From: Marivita sp.
GTDB taxonomy: Bacteria; Pseudomonadota; Alphaproteobacteria; Rhodobacterales; Rhodobacteraceae
Reading direction: 5' to 3'
DNA length: 64,000 bases
Assembly (NCBI RefSeq): GCF_020055635.1
Contig: NZ_JAIPUT010000013.1
Span: forward strand, 1-64,000
Shown: positions 14,273 through 26,897 of the stretch, piece after piece
Numbering within the stretch: the stretch's first letter is position 1
How the letters are laid out: each line of letters opens with the position of its first letter
The notes under the pieces: model-generated
Database searches by the model: none
Seen by the model: only the letters and a program-made list of their open reading frames with translations
What the model was told of the DNA's origin: nothing
Made by a program: the position numbers and the translations under genes

Positions 14273-14788
14273 ATGAAACTTCTTTGGAGCACCGCACTCT
14301 GCGCAGGCCTGGCATTGGGTGTCGCGCCCCTGAACGCCCAGGAAAAGACCCTCTCCGACGTTGACGTGACATCGGATCTGAGCGCATTCGAGGAAAGCAA
14401 CGCGCTGGAATTCTGGCCCGACCTGACCGAGGACCTGGGCAAGGCGATCGCCTCGCATGTGAATATCGACGATCAGGCCGAAGCGCCGCGCATGGTGGTT
14501 GAGATCAACAACGTCGCCATCGACGGCGAGGCCGTCCTGCCGGAGTCGGGCGAGTTCAACCAGATCGAAGGCACGGTCGCCATGCATCCCTCGAGGAAGG
14601 CGGGCAGCAACACCGAAACGGATGCGGAACTGCCGCCCAAGGGCAGCTACGCGTTGAAGGTGAGCGCCAAGGCGGCCGAGGGCGAAGCGCCGGAAGGCTG
14701 GGTTATCATTCCGCCTTCGGAAGGTGATTTCTACAACGTTCTGATCAATGCCTATGCGATGGAAGTTGTCGAGCGGATAGACCAGTAG
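14273..14788 (+). CDS. secreted hypothetical protein, predicted stress-regulated
   Basis: 171 residues. A Sec signal peptide (MKLLWSTALCAGLALGVAPLNA) is followed by an acidic soluble domain. Recognisable stretches are EFWPDLTEDLGKAIASHVNI, PRMVVEINNVAIDGEAVLPE and GSYALKVSAKAAEGEA. No cysteines, catalytic motif or transmembrane segment occur in the mature part. I do not recognise the family. GGAG 8 nt before the ATG supports the start. The gene is monocistronic: an exact EcfG-type promoter lies upstream and an 11-bp-stem terminator downstream. Confidence 0.75.
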   Translation: MKLLWSTALCAGLALGVAPLNAQEKTLSDVDVTSDLSAFEESNALEFWPDLTEDLGKAIASHVNIDDQAEAPRMVVEINNVAIDGEAVLPESGEFNQIEGTVAMHPSRKAGSNTETDAELPPKGSYALKVSAKAAEGEAPEGWVIIPPSEGDFYNVLINAYAMEVVERIDQ

Positions 14789-14827
14789 ACATCCCTGGCT
14801 TTCATAAGGCCCAACGGAGTGATGATG

Positions 14828-14866
14828 ATCCGCCGCGCCCTGAATCCGCGCGGCGGATTGTCGTTT
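14828..14866 (+). terminator. rho-independent terminator
   Basis: ATCCGCCGCGC / GCGCGGCGGAT is an 11-bp perfect stem with a 9-nt loop, followed by a short T-containing tail (TGTCGTTT), about 40 bp past the secreted-protein stop. Confidence 0.65.
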
Positions 14867-14913
14867 GAGCGTCGCCTGTTTGCCTTGCCGCGCGGCTCTG
14901 GTATTCGGGCGCC

Positions 14914-15552
14914 ATGAGCACGCATCTGACCCAAGACGCGATCACGCGGATGTTCACCGGCGCCGATGGCACCTATGCCTTTGCGCGTTGGGGTCGCCCC
15001 ATTGCGCCCATCGTCTTCGGGGTCGAGGACAGCACGCTGGACGTGGTCAAGGGTGCGATCGAGGCGGTGGTCGCGCTGGCCGGTCACCAGATGGCCGAGA
15101 CCGACCCCGAACTGGGCGTGAACCTGATGATCTTTTTCTTTCGTGACTGGCACGAACTGACCGAGCTGCCCGATCTTGACCGGCTGGTGCCCGATCTCGG
15201 GCCGCTTGTCGGGCGGCTGGAGGCGGCGGGGGCGAACCAGTATCGCATTTTCCGCTTTGACGAGGATGGCGCGATCAAGGCCTGTTTCGTGTTCCTGCGC
15301 ATGGATGAGGACATGGCCGCGCTGCCCGCCGAGACGCTGGCCTTGAGCCAAGTGGTGCAAAGCGCGCTTTTGTGGTCCGAGACGGCCTTCCGTGATGCCT
15401 CGCCGCTGGCAAAGATGCCGGATAGCGGCACGGTGATCCTGCGCCCGGATATCGCCGCGCTGATCCGTGCGGCCTATGACCCCGCCATGCCCTCTGCCAG
15501 CCACGATGCCAGCCATGCCCTGCGCCTTGCCGCACGGGTGACGCCGCGATAG
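14914..15552 (+). CDS. conserved Rhodobacteraceae hypothetical protein
   Basis: 212 residues, soluble, no signal peptide. Distinct blocks include AFARWGRPIAPIVFGVEDST, AGHQMAETDPELGVNLMIFF and NQYRIFRFDEDGAIKACFVF. I recognise this as a protein widespread in the Rhodobacteraceae without an assigned function. Its alternating alpha/beta character and lack of catalytic motif leave the role open. It is 6-9 nt upstream of thpR and probably co-transcribed with it. Confidence 0.7.
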   Translation: MSTHLTQDAITRMFTGADGTYAFARWGRPIAPIVFGVEDSTLDVVKGAIEAVVALAGHQMAETDPELGVNLMIFFFRDWHELTELPDLDRLVPDLGPLVGRLEAAGANQYRIFRFDEDGAIKACFVFLRMDEDMAALPAETLALSQVVQSALLWSETAFRDASPLAKMPDSGTVILRPDIAALIRAAYDPAMPSASHDASHALRLAARVTPR

Positions 15553-15560
15553 GGCGCGTG

Positions 15561-16133
15561 ATGAGGCTGTTCGTTGCCATTGATCTGCCGCCGGTGACGC
15601 GCGCCGCGCTGACGCGGCTGCAAGGCGATCTGCGCGTCGGGCGCCATGCGGACCCCGATACATTCCATGTCACGCTGGCCTTTCTGGATGACCAGGACCT
15701 GCCATTAGCCGAGGCTGTCCACGAGACCCTTTCCGAAATCGATATGCCGGAGTTCACATTGCATATCAAAGGGCTAGACGTTTTCAACCGGGCGCGCCCG
15801 CGGCTTGTCTTTGCGGGCGTCGAGCGCAGCGATCCGCTGGTCGCGTTGCATCGCAAGGTGCGCAGCGCTTCGATGGAGGCGGGGATCGCGCTGCAGCGCC
15901 AGAGGTTTCGCCCGCATGTGACGCTGGCGCGCTTTCCCCGGGAAATGCCGCGCCATGAGCTGGACCGGCTGGGCGCATTTCTTGAGGCGCATGGCGATCT
16001 TGATCTTGAACCTTTCGAGGTGGCCGAGTTCGGGCTTTACCGTTCGATCCTTGGGCCGGACGGGGCGGTTCATGAGCGCCTTGCGGCATATGAGCTGCGC
16101 GACCGCGACGATCTGGAGCTGAAAACGCCTTGA
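15561..16133 (+). CDS. thpR: RNA 2',3'-cyclic phosphodiesterase ThpR (2H family)
   Basis: 190 residues. Two HxTL motifs of the 2H phosphoesterase superfamily are visible: FHVTLAFL (about residue 39) and RPHVTLARF (about residue 124). The N-terminus RLFVAIDLPP and C-terminal FGLYRSILGPDGAVHERLA match ThpR, formerly annotated 2'-5' RNA ligase. It opens 2',3'-cyclic phosphate ends on RNA. GTG 15558 is an alternative start one codon upstream of the chosen ATG. Confidence 0.92.
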   Translation: MRLFVAIDLPPVTRAALTRLQGDLRVGRHADPDTFHVTLAFLDDQDLPLAEAVHETLSEIDMPEFTLHIKGLDVFNRARPRLVFAGVERSDPLVALHRKVRSASMEAGIALQRQRFRPHVTLARFPREMPRHELDRLGAFLEAHGDLDLEPFEVAEFGLYRSILGPDGAVHERLAAYELRDRDDLELKTP

Positions 16134-16219
16134 CCCCCGCGCCGGTTTGCGGCCCTCTGTCGCCGTAACGGTCGAGGCGCGGCGCAAGAACCGCCCGCCT
16201 GAATATCGCGGGGCAGGGA

Positions 16220-16666
16220 ATGGCGAAGAAAAGCGGCGAGACCATCGACTTTTCAAAGGCGTCGGGGCCAAGGGGCGGTGAGCATGTCTTTGCGGTGCGG
16301 GTCTATTACGAAGACACCGACATGGCCGGTATCGTTTATTATGCCAATTACCTCAAGTACATAGAACGCGCCCGCAGCGATTGGGTGCGCGAGATGGGTG
16401 TTGATCAGAACGCGCTGCGCGACGAGGATGGCATCGTCTTTGCGGTGCGCCGCGTCGAGGCCGATTACCTGATCCCGGCGAGATTTGACGACATGCTGGA
16501 AGTGCGCACGCGCACCCTGGCGGTAACCGGCGCGCGGCTCATCATGGAGCAGGTTGTGATGCGCGGTGAAGAAACGCTGTTCAGTGCGGTGGTCACGGCT
16601 GTCTGCATCAACGAGGCGGGCCAGCCTGCGCGCCTGCCGGCCAATATCCGGCTTCTGCTGCACTAG
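16220..16666 (+). CDS. ybgC: Tol-Pal-associated acyl-CoA thioesterase YbgC
   Basis: 148 residues of hotdog fold. The 4-hydroxybenzoyl-CoA-thioesterase-type signature YYEDTDMAGIVYYANYLKYI carries the catalytic Asp, followed by ERARSDWVREMG. YbgC enzymes hydrolyse short- to medium-chain acyl-CoAs and are tied to phospholipid metabolism at the inner membrane. The gene heads the tol-pal cluster in its usual position, 150 bp before tolQ. Confidence 0.93.
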   Translation: MAKKSGETIDFSKASGPRGGEHVFAVRVYYEDTDMAGIVYYANYLKYIERARSDWVREMGVDQNALRDEDGIVFAVRRVEADYLIPARFDDMLEVRTRTLAVTGARLIMEQVVMRGEETLFSAVVTAVCINEAGQPARLPANIRLLLH

Positions 16667-16817
16667 GGACGTCCGGCGGTTATCCGCCGGAACCGCGCGG
16701 TTTGGCGAAAATCGTCACCGGTAACGCGGATGTTGTTGGCTTTCCCCTTGGAATTCGGATAGTTTCTTCCTCAATAAGGCCTGAAAACAAGGCCACCGAG
16801 AGAAAAGAGCAGGCAAT

Positions 16818-17513
<696 letters not shown>

Positions 17514-17516
17514 GCG

Positions 17517-17990
17517 ATGGTTGCAGGTGTCATTCAGAAATCGGGCGAGAACGGGCGCAGACGGCGCGGGCGCGGGCGTTCGCGCCCGATGGCCGAGATC
17601 AACGTCACGCCCTTTGTCGACGTGATGCTGGTGCTGTTGATCATCTTCATGGTGGCCGCGCCGCTGATGACGGTGGGCGTTCCCGTGGAGCTGCCCAAGA
17701 CCGCCGCCAACGCCTTGCCGGGCGAGGAGGAAGAGCCGCTGTCGGTGACGATCACCAGCGAGGGCGTGGTGATGATCCAGACCACGGAAGTGGCGCGGGA
17801 CGAGTTGATCGGACGGCTGCGCGCGATCGCCGCCGAGCGTGACAGCACGCGGGTCTATCTGCGCGCGGACGGTGTGGTTCCCTATGCGGATGTGATGCAG
17901 GTGATGGGTGCTCTCAATCGCGGCGGGTTTTCCAATATCGGGCTGGTGACGGATACCGGCGGGCCCGATCTGGACAACCGGGGCGGCTGA
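17517..17990 (+). CDS. tolR: TolR motor subunit of the Tol-Pal system
   Basis: 157 residues of the ExbD/TolR family. A short basic cytoplasmic N-terminus leads to one transmembrane helix, EINVTPFVDVMLVLLIIFMV, carrying the essential channel Asp (FVD). The periplasmic domain ends with VYLRADGVVPYADVMQVMGA. It forms the ion-conducting stator with TolQ. Confidence 0.96.
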   Translation: MVAGVIQKSGENGRRRRGRGRSRPMAEINVTPFVDVMLVLLIIFMVAAPLMTVGVPVELPKTAANALPGEEEEPLSVTITSEGVVMIQTTEVARDELIGRLRAIAAERDSTRVYLRADGVVPYADVMQVMGALNRGGFSNIGLVTDTGGPDLDNRGG

Positions 17991-18000
17991 AGGCGCTGGC

Positions 18001-19137
18001 GTGAACACCGGGCAGATCATATCCGGGGCAGGGCATCTGGCTCTGATGGGCTGGGCGCTGTTCGGTGGCGCCTTTCAGTCCGAGCCGCTGCCGTTCCAGG
18101 TGACCGAGGTCACGGCCATATCGGCCGAGGAGTTCGCGGCGCTGAGCAATGCGCCGAACAATCCCGAGGCGGTGGCAAATGTGGATACGCCCGAACCGCC
18201 CGCCGAAGGCGAGGGGGTGCCCGAGCTGAGCGCGACCGAGGATGCAACGCCCGAGATGAGCCAGCCCGAAGCAAGCGAGACGCCGCCTGCAGATACCGTG
18301 CCCGAACCTCAGGAGCCGCCCGCGCCCCTGCCCGAGGCCGAGGTGAGCGATGCACCCCCCGTCCTGACGCCTCCCGAAGAGGATGTCGCGGCGCTGGTGC
18401 CCGAGGTGTCGCCGCGCCCGCAGCCGCGACCCGCGCCGCGTGTCGCGCCCGAGCCCGTGGCGCAGCCAGACCCGGATGTCGAGATCGACGAGGTCGATCA
18501 GCAGGAGACCACGCCCGATGCCGAGGCCGCCGAAACCGTCAAAGAGGACACCCGCGAGACCGCCCGCGAGGAAGCCACCACCGAGATCGTGACCGAGGCC
18601 GAGGAAAACGACCTGGCCAGCGCCGCGCCGACGCGATCGCCCCGGCCCCGCACGCGGCCCGAAACGCCCGCAACCGAAGCCGAACCCACACAAGACGCCC
18701 CGGCGCCGAGCGAGCCGGAAACAGACGAGAATGCGGTGAACAATGCGCTGGCCGAGGCGTTGGGGCAGGGCCAGGCGCAGACCGGCGGCACCGATCAGGG
18801 CGCGCCTTCGGGGCCGCCGCTGACGGCTGGCGAAAAGGATGCGCTGCGCGTGGCGGTGCAGAATTGCTGGAATGTGGGTTCGCTCAGTTCCGAGGCGCTG
18901 CGTACCACGGTGGTCGTCAGTGTCACCATGAGCGAGGATTCGCGCCCGGTGACCAGCTCGATCGAGATGCTGAGCGCCTCGGGTGGTAGCGGCAGCGCGG
19001 CCAAACAGGCTTACGAGGCGGCGCGGCGCGCGATCATCCGTTGCGGTGCGAGTGGCTTTAATTTGCCGAAAGACAAGTATGATCATTGGCGTGACATTGA
19101 AATGACGTTCAATCCGGAGAGAATGAGGATCAAATGA
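18001..19137 (+). CDS. tolA: TolA-like periplasm-spanning protein
   Basis: 378 residues. An N-terminal transmembrane helix ([17 protein letters not shown]) is followed by a very long Pro/Glu/Ala-rich periplasmic segment (about 40-250). The C-terminal TolA/TonB-like domain contains [20 protein letters not shown] and [20 protein letters not shown]. It uses a GTG start 10 nt after tolR. It connects the TolQR motor to TolB/Pal. The low-complexity segment replaces the long Ala/Lys helix of E. coli TolA. Confidence 0.9.
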   Translation: MNTGQIISGAGHLALMGWALFGGAFQSEPLPFQVTEVTAISAEEFAALSNAPNNPEAVANVDTPEPPAEGEGVPELSATEDATPEMSQPEASETPPADTVPEPQEPPAPLPEAEVSDAPPVLTPPEEDVAALVPEVSPRPQPRPAPRVAPEPVAQPDPDVEIDEVDQQETTPDAEAAETVKEDTRETAREEATTEIVTEAEENDLASAAPTRSPRPRTRPETPATEAEPTQDAPAPSEPETDENAVNNALAEALGQGQAQTGGTDQGAPSGPPLTAGEKDALRVAVQNCWNVGSLSSEALRTTVVVSVTMSEDSRPVTSSIEMLSASGGSGSAAKQAYEAARRAIIRCGASGFNLPKDKYDHWRDIEMTFNPERMRIK

Positions 19138-20456
19138 AGCATTACGTGATGACCCTCCTGGCGGCCCTCATGCTGTGGACGCTGCCCGCGGTGGCCCAGA
19201 ACGGGCCGCTCCGGCTTGAACTGACCGAGGGCGTGATCGAACCGATGCCATTTGCGGTGCCGGAATTCGTCGCGGATGATGCCGCAGGGGCCGAGATGGG
19301 CCGCCGGATCGCCCAGGTCGTGGCGGCCGACCTGACCGGGACCGGGCTGTTCCGGGAGATTCCGCAGGATGCCTTCATCAGCCGTGTGACCAGTTTTTCG
19401 AGTCCCGTGCAATTCGCCGACTGGAAGGCGATAAATGCGCAGGCGCTGGTCACAGGGGCGGTGACACTGGACAGCACCGGCAAGCTGGTGGTGCGGTTCC
19501 GCCTTTATGATGTGTTCGCCGGTCAGGAACTGGGCGACGGGTTGCAACTGGTGGGCACGCAGGACGGCTGGCGGCGCATCGCGCACAAGGTGGCCGATCA
19601 GGTTTACAGCCGGATCACCGGCGAGGCGCCCTATTTCGACAGCCGTGTGGTGTTCGTTTCCGAAACCGGCCCCAAGGATCAGCGCGCCAAGCGGCTGGCA
19701 ATCATGGATTACGACGGCGCGAATGTGAGCTACCTGACCGGTTCCTCGTCGATCGTGCTGGCGCCGCGCTTTTCGCCCAGTGGCGACCGCATCCTTTATA
19801 CCAGCTACGAAAGCGGCTTTCCGCGGATATACGTTATGAATGTGGGGTCGGCGCAGCGCCGCGCGCTTGAGCAGCAGGAAGGCTCGATGAGTTTCGCGCC
19901 GCGCTTTGCGCCGGACGGGCGCACCGTTGTCTATTCGATGACACGCGGCGGTAATACCGACCTTTACAGCATGGATATCAACAGCGGCGCCGGCACGCGC
20001 CTGACCACGGCGCCCTCGATCGAGACCGCGCCCAGCTTCAGCCCCGATGGCCGCCGGATCGTGTTCGAATCCGACCGCTCGGGAAACCAGCAGCTTTACG
20101 TGATGCCGGCGAACGGCGGCGAGGCGCAGCGCATCAGCTTCGGGCAGGGGCGTTATGGCACGCCGGTCTGGTCGCCGCGCGGCGATCTGATCGCCTTTAC
20201 CAAGCAATCCAAGGGCCGTTTTCATATCGGGGTGATGCGGGTCGATGGCAGCGAGGAGCGCTTGTTGACGGCATCCTTCCTGGAAGAGGGGCCGACATGG
20301 TCCCCGAACGGGCGCGTCATTATGTTCACACGCGAAACGCAGGGTGCGCAGGGCAGCGCCAGCCTCTATTCGGTGGACATCACGGGGCGAAACCTGCGCG
20401 AAGTGCCGACCGACACCGGAGCGAGCGATCCGTCGTGGTCGCCGTTGCAGGATTAG
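19134..20456 (+). CDS. tolB: Tol-Pal system protein TolB
   Basis: 440 residues. A signal peptide ([21 protein letters not shown]) precedes an N-terminal domain ([20 protein letters not shown]). A C-terminal six-bladed beta-propeller of TolB repeats follows ([92 protein letters not shown]). This periplasmic protein shuttles Pal during constriction. It overlaps the tolA stop by 4 nt. Confidence 0.97.
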   Translation: MKHYVMTLLAALMLWTLPAVAQNGPLRLELTEGVIEPMPFAVPEFVADDAAGAEMGRRIAQVVAADLTGTGLFREIPQDAFISRVTSFSSPVQFADWKAINAQALVTGAVTLDSTGKLVVRFRLYDVFAGQELGDGLQLVGTQDGWRRIAHKVADQVYSRITGEAPYFDSRVVFVSETGPKDQRAKRLAIMDYDGANVSYLTGSSSIVLAPRFSPSGDRILYTSYESGFPRIYVMNVGSAQRRALEQQEGSMSFAPRFAPDGRTVVYSMTRGGNTDLYSMDINSGAGTRLTTAPSIETAPSFSPDGRRIVFESDRSGNQQLYVMPANGGEAQRISFGQGRYGTPVWSPRGDLIAFTKQSKGRFHIGVMRVDGSEERLLTASFLEEGPTWSPNGRVIMFTRETQGAQGSASLYSVDITGRNLREVPTDTGASDPSWSPLQD

Positions 20457-20547
20457 ACGAGCCGCGGCGCTGCGCGCATTTCCAAGGCGTTGGCGCTGTG
20501 GTAGGATCAAACACGGGCATGACACTATAAACGAGTGGGGCAATAGA

Positions 20548-21066
20548 ATGAATTATCTGAGCAAGACGATCCTGCTATGTGCAGGCATGGCGCTGGCCGC
20601 CTGTTCGAATCCTGACCGGTTCGCCGATGGCAGCGGCGGTGCCGGGGGCATGAATAACGGCGTCGGGGCCGGTATGGCCGGTTCGGCGCAGGACCCTGCA
20701 TCGCCGGTCTATTTTCAGCAGACGGTCGGTGACCGGGTGCTGTTCGCGGTCGATCAGTCGACCCTGTCAGCCGAGGCGCAGGCGACGCTGGACGGACAGG
20801 CGCAATGGCTGATGACCAACAGCGATTATTCGGCCGTGATCGAAGGCCATGCCGACGAGCAGGGCACGCGCGAATACAACCTTGCGCTGGGCGCGCGGCG
20901 CGCGAACTCGGTGCATGAGTATCTTGTGAGCCGCGGCGTTGCGGATAACCGCCTGAAGGTGGTGAGCTATGGCAAGGAACGCCCGATCGAGCTCTGTGCC
21001 GACGAGGCGTGCTATTCCAAGAACCGCCGCGCGGTGACGGTGATCTCGGCCGTGCCGAGCAGCTGA
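20548..21066 (+). CDS. pal: peptidoglycan-associated lipoprotein Pal
   Basis: 172 residues from ATG 20548; the ORF track starts 68 codons early. The lipoprotein signal ILLCAGMALAACSNPD and a Gly-rich linker precede an OmpA-like peptidoglycan-binding domain: RVLFAVDQSTLSAEAQATLD, AVIEGHADEQGTREYNLALG, ARRANSVHEYLVSRGV, YSKNRRAVTV. It anchors the outer membrane to peptidoglycan as the terminal Tol-Pal component. Confidence 0.96.
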   Translation: MNYLSKTILLCAGMALAACSNPDRFADGSGGAGGMNNGVGAGMAGSAQDPASPVYFQQTVGDRVLFAVDQSTLSAEAQATLDGQAQWLMTNSDYSAVIEGHADEQGTREYNLALGARRANSVHEYLVSRGVADNRLKVVSYGKERPIELCADEACYSKNRRAVTVISAVPSS

Positions 21067-21088
21067 TCCCTTTGAAGGAGAGCATCGG

Positions 21089-21955
21089 ATGCGCCGGTTC
21101 ATCGCCGTTCTGACCCTTGTAACGCTGAGTTTTCCCCCGGTTTCGGGGGCGCAGGCCAATGACGAGACGCTTGCGGATATCCGCCAAGAGCTGTCGGTAC
21201 TCTATGTCGAGCTGCGCAAGCTCAAGCGGGAGCTGAACACCACCGGGTCCGCAGGGCAACTGAGTTCCGGCGGCACCTTGCTGGACCGGGTGAACGCGAT
21301 CGAAAGCGAGTTGCAGCGCCTGACGGCGAAGACCGAGCAACTGGAACATCGTGTACAGAGCGTTGCCGAGGATGGCGCGAACCGGATCGGTGATCTGGAA
21401 TTCCGCCTGTGCGAGTTGGAAGAGGATTGCGATATCGGTGCACTTGGCGAAGGCAGTACCTTGGGAGGTATCACAACCGGCCCTTCCGCTGGCATGGACG
21501 GCGGCGAAGGATCGGGCGGCGGTGCGGGCCAGGACGCCGCTGGCGGTGCCGATGCCGAGATGCCGCAGCTTGCGGTCAGCGAAGAGGCTGATTTCGAGCG
21601 CGCCAAGGCCGAGCTTGATGCCGGCAATTACGCCGAGGCCGCCGAGCAGTTCGCCACCTTCCAGCGAAGTTATCCCGGCGGGCCGCTGACGGCGCGCGCC
21701 GGTTTGCTGCGCGGTGAGGCGCTTGAGAAATCCGGCCAGCTGAAAGAGGCCGCGCGCGCCTATCTCGACACGTTCAGCGCCGATCAGGCCGGACCCGATG
21801 CGCCCCAGGCGCTGTCGCGGCTGGGCTGGGCGCTGGGTCAGTTGGGGCAGGTCGAACAGGCCTGCGTGACGCTGAGCGAGGTCAGCAATCGCTTTCCCGA
21901 TTCCGCGGCGGTATCGGATGCGCGCGCGACCATGTCCGACCTGGGGTGTCAGTGA
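21089..21955 (+). CDS. cpoB: CpoB/YbgF periplasmic TPR protein
   Basis: 288 residues. A signal peptide (MRRFIAVLTLVTLSFPPVSGA) is followed by an N-terminal coiled coil (RQELSVLYVELRKLKRELNT, VNAIESELQRLTAKTEQLEH) for trimerisation. A Gly-rich linker leads to C-terminal tetratricopeptide repeats (FERAKAELDAGNYAEAAEQF; LRGEALEKSGQLKEAARAYL). CpoB coordinates peptidoglycan synthesis with Tol-driven constriction. It is the last gene of the tol-pal operon proper; its stop overlaps the tilS start. Confidence 0.93.
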   Translation: MRRFIAVLTLVTLSFPPVSGAQANDETLADIRQELSVLYVELRKLKRELNTTGSAGQLSSGGTLLDRVNAIESELQRLTAKTEQLEHRVQSVAEDGANRIGDLEFRLCELEEDCDIGALGEGSTLGGITTGPSAGMDGGEGSGGGAGQDAAGGADAEMPQLAVSEEADFERAKAELDAGNYAEAAEQFATFQRSYPGGPLTARAGLLRGEALEKSGQLKEAARAYLDTFSADQAGPDAPQALSRLGWALGQLGQVEQACVTLSEVSNRFPDSAAVSDARATMSDLGCQ

Positions 21956-23208
21956 CGGGCAGCGCCTCGGCATTGCTGGCGCAGATTCAGGCCCATTTCG
22001 GGCCCAGGCCACCCGCGCGGCTGGGCGTAGCGGTTTCGGGTGGCAGTGATTCGGTCGCACTTCTGGTTTTGCTGGACGATTGGCGCCGTTTGGGTGGGCC
22101 GGATCTTTGTGTCGTTACCGTGGATCACGGGCTGCGGCCGGAAGCCGCCGACGAGGCGGCAAAGGTGGCGCGGCTTTGCGCGAAGCTGGGGCTGGCGCAT
22201 GACATCCTGACGTGGACAGGCTGGGACGGACAGGGCAACCTTCAAGACAGGGCGCGGCGCGCGCGCTACGATCTGATGGCTGAGTGGGCGCGCAGCAAGG
22301 GGGTCGCGCATGTTGCGCTGGGCCATACGGCGGATGATCAGGCGGAAACTTTCCTCATGCGTCTTGCGCGCGACGCCGGGGTTGACGGTCTGTCGGCGAT
22401 GGCGCCCTGCCGCATGATCGCGGGCGTCGGTTTTTGCCGCCCGCTGCTGGCGGTCACGCGCGCGACGCTTCGCGCTGAACTGCGCGCGCGTGACATTGGC
22501 TGGAGCGACGATCCGAGCAACGAGGACACTGCCTATGAGCGGGTGCGCGCCCGCGCCGTGCTGGCAGAGTTGGCGCCGCTCGGGATCACGCCCGAGGGGC
22601 TGTCGCGCGTGGCGCGGCGGCTGGGCGATGTGCGCGCGACCCTTTATTCATATGCGTCCCAAGCCGCGCGCGACCTTGTCGAGGTGCAATCGGGCGATCT
22701 GGTGATCGACCCTGCCGGCCTTGCCGGACTGCCCCCCGAAGTGGCGCGGCGGCTGCTTTTGGGGGCGCTCGACTGGATCAGCGGTGCCGGCTACGGGCCG
22801 CGTGGACGGGCGATGGATGACCTCATGCAGGCGATTGGCGAGGGGCGGGACATGACCTTGCATGGCTGCCTGGTCTGTCCGCGCAAAAGCGGCGTGCGGA
22901 TCACCCGTGAATGGAAGGCGGTCGAGTTGCTGCGCGTTCCGGCCGGAGAGGTCTGGGACGGTCGCTGGCGCCTTGAAGGCCCCGAATGCCCACGCGGCGC
23001 CGAGATCGCCGCACTTGGCCCCGAGGGCCTGGCCGCCTGCGACGAACGGGCGCAAGATGGCTTGCCGGCGGCGTCCCTGATGGCGTCTCCGGCGTTGTGG
23101 CACGGGGCGGAACTGCTGGCGGCACCGCTGGCGGGACGTGGCGGGGAATGGCGCGCGCGGCTGATCCGCGACGAAGAAGCCTACCTTGCGTCTTATTTAT
23201 CTCATTGA
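21952..23208 (+). CDS. tilS: tRNA(Ile)-lysidine synthetase TilS
   Basis: 418 residues. The N-type PP-loop VAVSGGSDSVALLVLLDD binds ATP. VDHGLRPEAADEA, LGHTADDQAETFLMRLARD and the CRMIAGVGFCRPLL region are typical. TilS modifies C34 of tRNA-Ile(CAU) to lysidine, needed for AUA decoding. The GTG at 21952 overlaps the cpoB stop (GTGA); a GTG at 21946 is an equally possible start. The pal-cpoB-tilS-ftsH order is common in alphaproteobacteria. Confidence 0.94.
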   Translation: MTGSASALLAQIQAHFGPRPPARLGVAVSGGSDSVALLVLLDDWRRLGGPDLCVVTVDHGLRPEAADEAAKVARLCAKLGLAHDILTWTGWDGQGNLQDRARRARYDLMAEWARSKGVAHVALGHTADDQAETFLMRLARDAGVDGLSAMAPCRMIAGVGFCRPLLAVTRATLRAELRARDIGWSDDPSNEDTAYERVRARAVLAELAPLGITPEGLSRVARRLGDVRATLYSYASQAARDLVEVQSGDLVIDPAGLAGLPPEVARRLLLGALDWISGAGYGPRGRAMDDLMQAIGEGRDMTLHGCLVCPRKSGVRITREWKAVELLRVPAGEVWDGRWRLEGPECPRGAEIAALGPEGLAACDERAQDGLPAASLMASPALWHGAELLAAPLAGRGGEWRARLIRDEEAYLASYLSH

Positions 23209-23287
23209 AGATACGGGCGTGATCTCTATTTTAGACTGATGGGTTTCATGATAGGCCCTCGCCATCCGAATTTTGAGGAGAATTTCC

Positions 23288-25212
<1,925 letters not shown>

Positions 25213-25216
<4 letters not shown>

Positions 25217-25998
25217 GCGGCGTGGCCGCCTCTTCAGACTGGAATCCCGGAGCCTATGCAAGGTTCCGGGATTTGCGGTTGCGTCCCGGTCTGGACCTGC
25301 TGAATGCGGTCAGCCGGATGGGTGCGGGCGATCTCATCGACCTTGGCTGCGGCAATGGTGCGCTTGGCGAGGCGCTAAAGGCGCGTGCGGGCGGGCGCGA
25401 GGTGATCGGTGTCGATGCGTCGCCGGCGATGCTGGAAAAAGCGCAGCAGATGCCCGGCTATGACAGCCTGCAACGCGCCGATATCATGGAATGGCATCCG
25501 CGCCGCGCGCCGGGCCTGATCTTTTCCAATGCCGTGCTGCACTGGGTGGGCAACCACGAAGACCTGATGCCGCGCCTTGCTGGGCTGTTGGGTAAGGGCG
25601 GCACGCTGGCGGTGCAGATGCCGCATCAGAATAAGGCGCCCTCGCATCGCGTCTGGCTGAGCCTCGTTGAGGAACTGTTCCCCGGACGGATCGGCAAGAT
25701 GGGCACGCCCGGCGTCATGGCACCGGTCAAATACGAAGAGCTTCTGTCGCGGCGTGGGCAGTTCCGCCTTTGGGAGACCGAGTATTACCAGCGCCTTGTC
25801 GCTGAGGCGGGCAGCCATCCGGTGCGCCGCTTCACCGAAAGCACCTATGCGCGCCCGGTTCTCGAGGCGCTGGACAAGGACGAGAAGGCCGATCTGATCC
25901 GCCGCTACGAAGAGGTCATGCATGCGGCCTATCCCGTCAGGCCCGATGGATCGGTGCTGTTCCCGTTCCGGCGGATGTTCTTTACGCTGACCGTCTGA
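25213..25998 (+). CDS. trans-aconitate 2-methyltransferase-like SAM methyltransferase
   Basis: 261 residues. Class I Rossmann methyltransferase with SAM motif [17 protein letters not shown], motif [17 protein letters not shown] and post-motif [20 protein letters not shown]. The opening [20 protein letters not shown] and the VLHWV segment resemble trans-aconitate 2-methyltransferase (Tam), which methylates trans-aconitate. The substrate is inferred from similarity only. GTG start overlapping the ftsH stop (GTGA). Confidence 0.78.
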
Positions 25999-26092
25999 AC
26001 AGCCACTGATGCAGCGGCGCACATTTTGTCATTTGACCGGGCGCGTGCAACACGGGAAAGTTGTGTTCGAAGCTCTTTGACAAGGATGCATC

Positions 26093-26692
26093 ATGCCAGC
26101 ACTTTTGCCCACCGATTTCACCGCCCGCATCACCAGGCTTGGAAGGGTCGCGCACCGCGAGGCGAGCCTGTGTGCCGAACCACTGTCCGAGATCATGGCC
26201 ACATATGCCGGGGTCGAGGGCGAGGAACATGCAGGGCTCACGCGGCCTTCGTGCAGCCGCGTGACGCAGCAATATCCGCGCGGTACAGACATCCGCAATG
26301 TGCGGCAATTTTCGGTCCTTTCCGCCGAGGAACTGGCGCTGATCGCCGCCGATATGGGGCTCGATCATCTTGAGCCCGCTTGGGTCGGGGCGTCGATCGT
26401 GCTTGAGGGAATCGATGATTTCACCCATCTGCCGCCCTCGTCGCGCCTGCAGTCCGAAAGCGGCACGACCCTTGTCGTGGATATGGAGAACCGTCCCTGC
26501 CATCTGCCGGCGAAACCCATCGACGAACATGCGCCGGGCAAGGGGCGGGGCTTCAAGGCGGCGGCCGAGGGGCGGCGCGGCGTGACTGCCTGGGTCGAGC
26601 GCGAGGGCACCCTGAGGCTGGGCGACATCCTGCGCCTGCATGTTCCCGATCAGCGCCCTTGGGCGCATATGGCCCAAGCCACGGGCCACTAG
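26093..26692 (+). CDS. MOSC domain-containing protein
   Basis: 199 residues, stand-alone MOSC domain (molybdenum cofactor sulfurase C-terminal type). The conserved core reads [47 protein letters not shown], then [17 protein letters not shown] and [24 protein letters not shown] proteins bind molybdenum cofactor and may carry sulfur on a conserved cysteine; the Cys in ENRPC or RPSC is the candidate. No Mo enzyme gene is adjacent. Confidence 0.85.
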   Translation: MPALLPTDFTARITRLGRVAHREASLCAEPLSEIMATYAGVEGEEHAGLTRPSCSRVTQQYPRGTDIRNVRQFSVLSAEELALIAADMGLDHLEPAWVGASIVLEGIDDFTHLPPSSRLQSESGTTLVVDMENRPCHLPAKPIDEHAPGKGRGFKAAAEGRRGVTAWVEREGTLRLGDILRLHVPDQRPWAHMAQATGH

Positions 26693-26897
26693 GTCCGGGC
26701 GTCTTGCGGCGCGCCAAGGTTCCCATGCGACACCGGGTTGCCGGGCAGCGCGCGCTGTTTCCGATCAGAAACCACGCTGCGACGAGCCGCCGCAACACGC
26801 ACCGATTATGTCGGAATTGCGTGCTGCGCGGCCGGGCAAAGCCGATATGTGCGACATAGGGAAACTTCACCGCCTTCGGCCCGTGCGAGGAAACATC

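Noticed and set aside
20603-20614. tRNA T-loop-like GTTCGAATCC
   Set aside because: It lies inside the pal lipoprotein signal region (codons for CSNP); no acceptor stem or anticodon arm around it.
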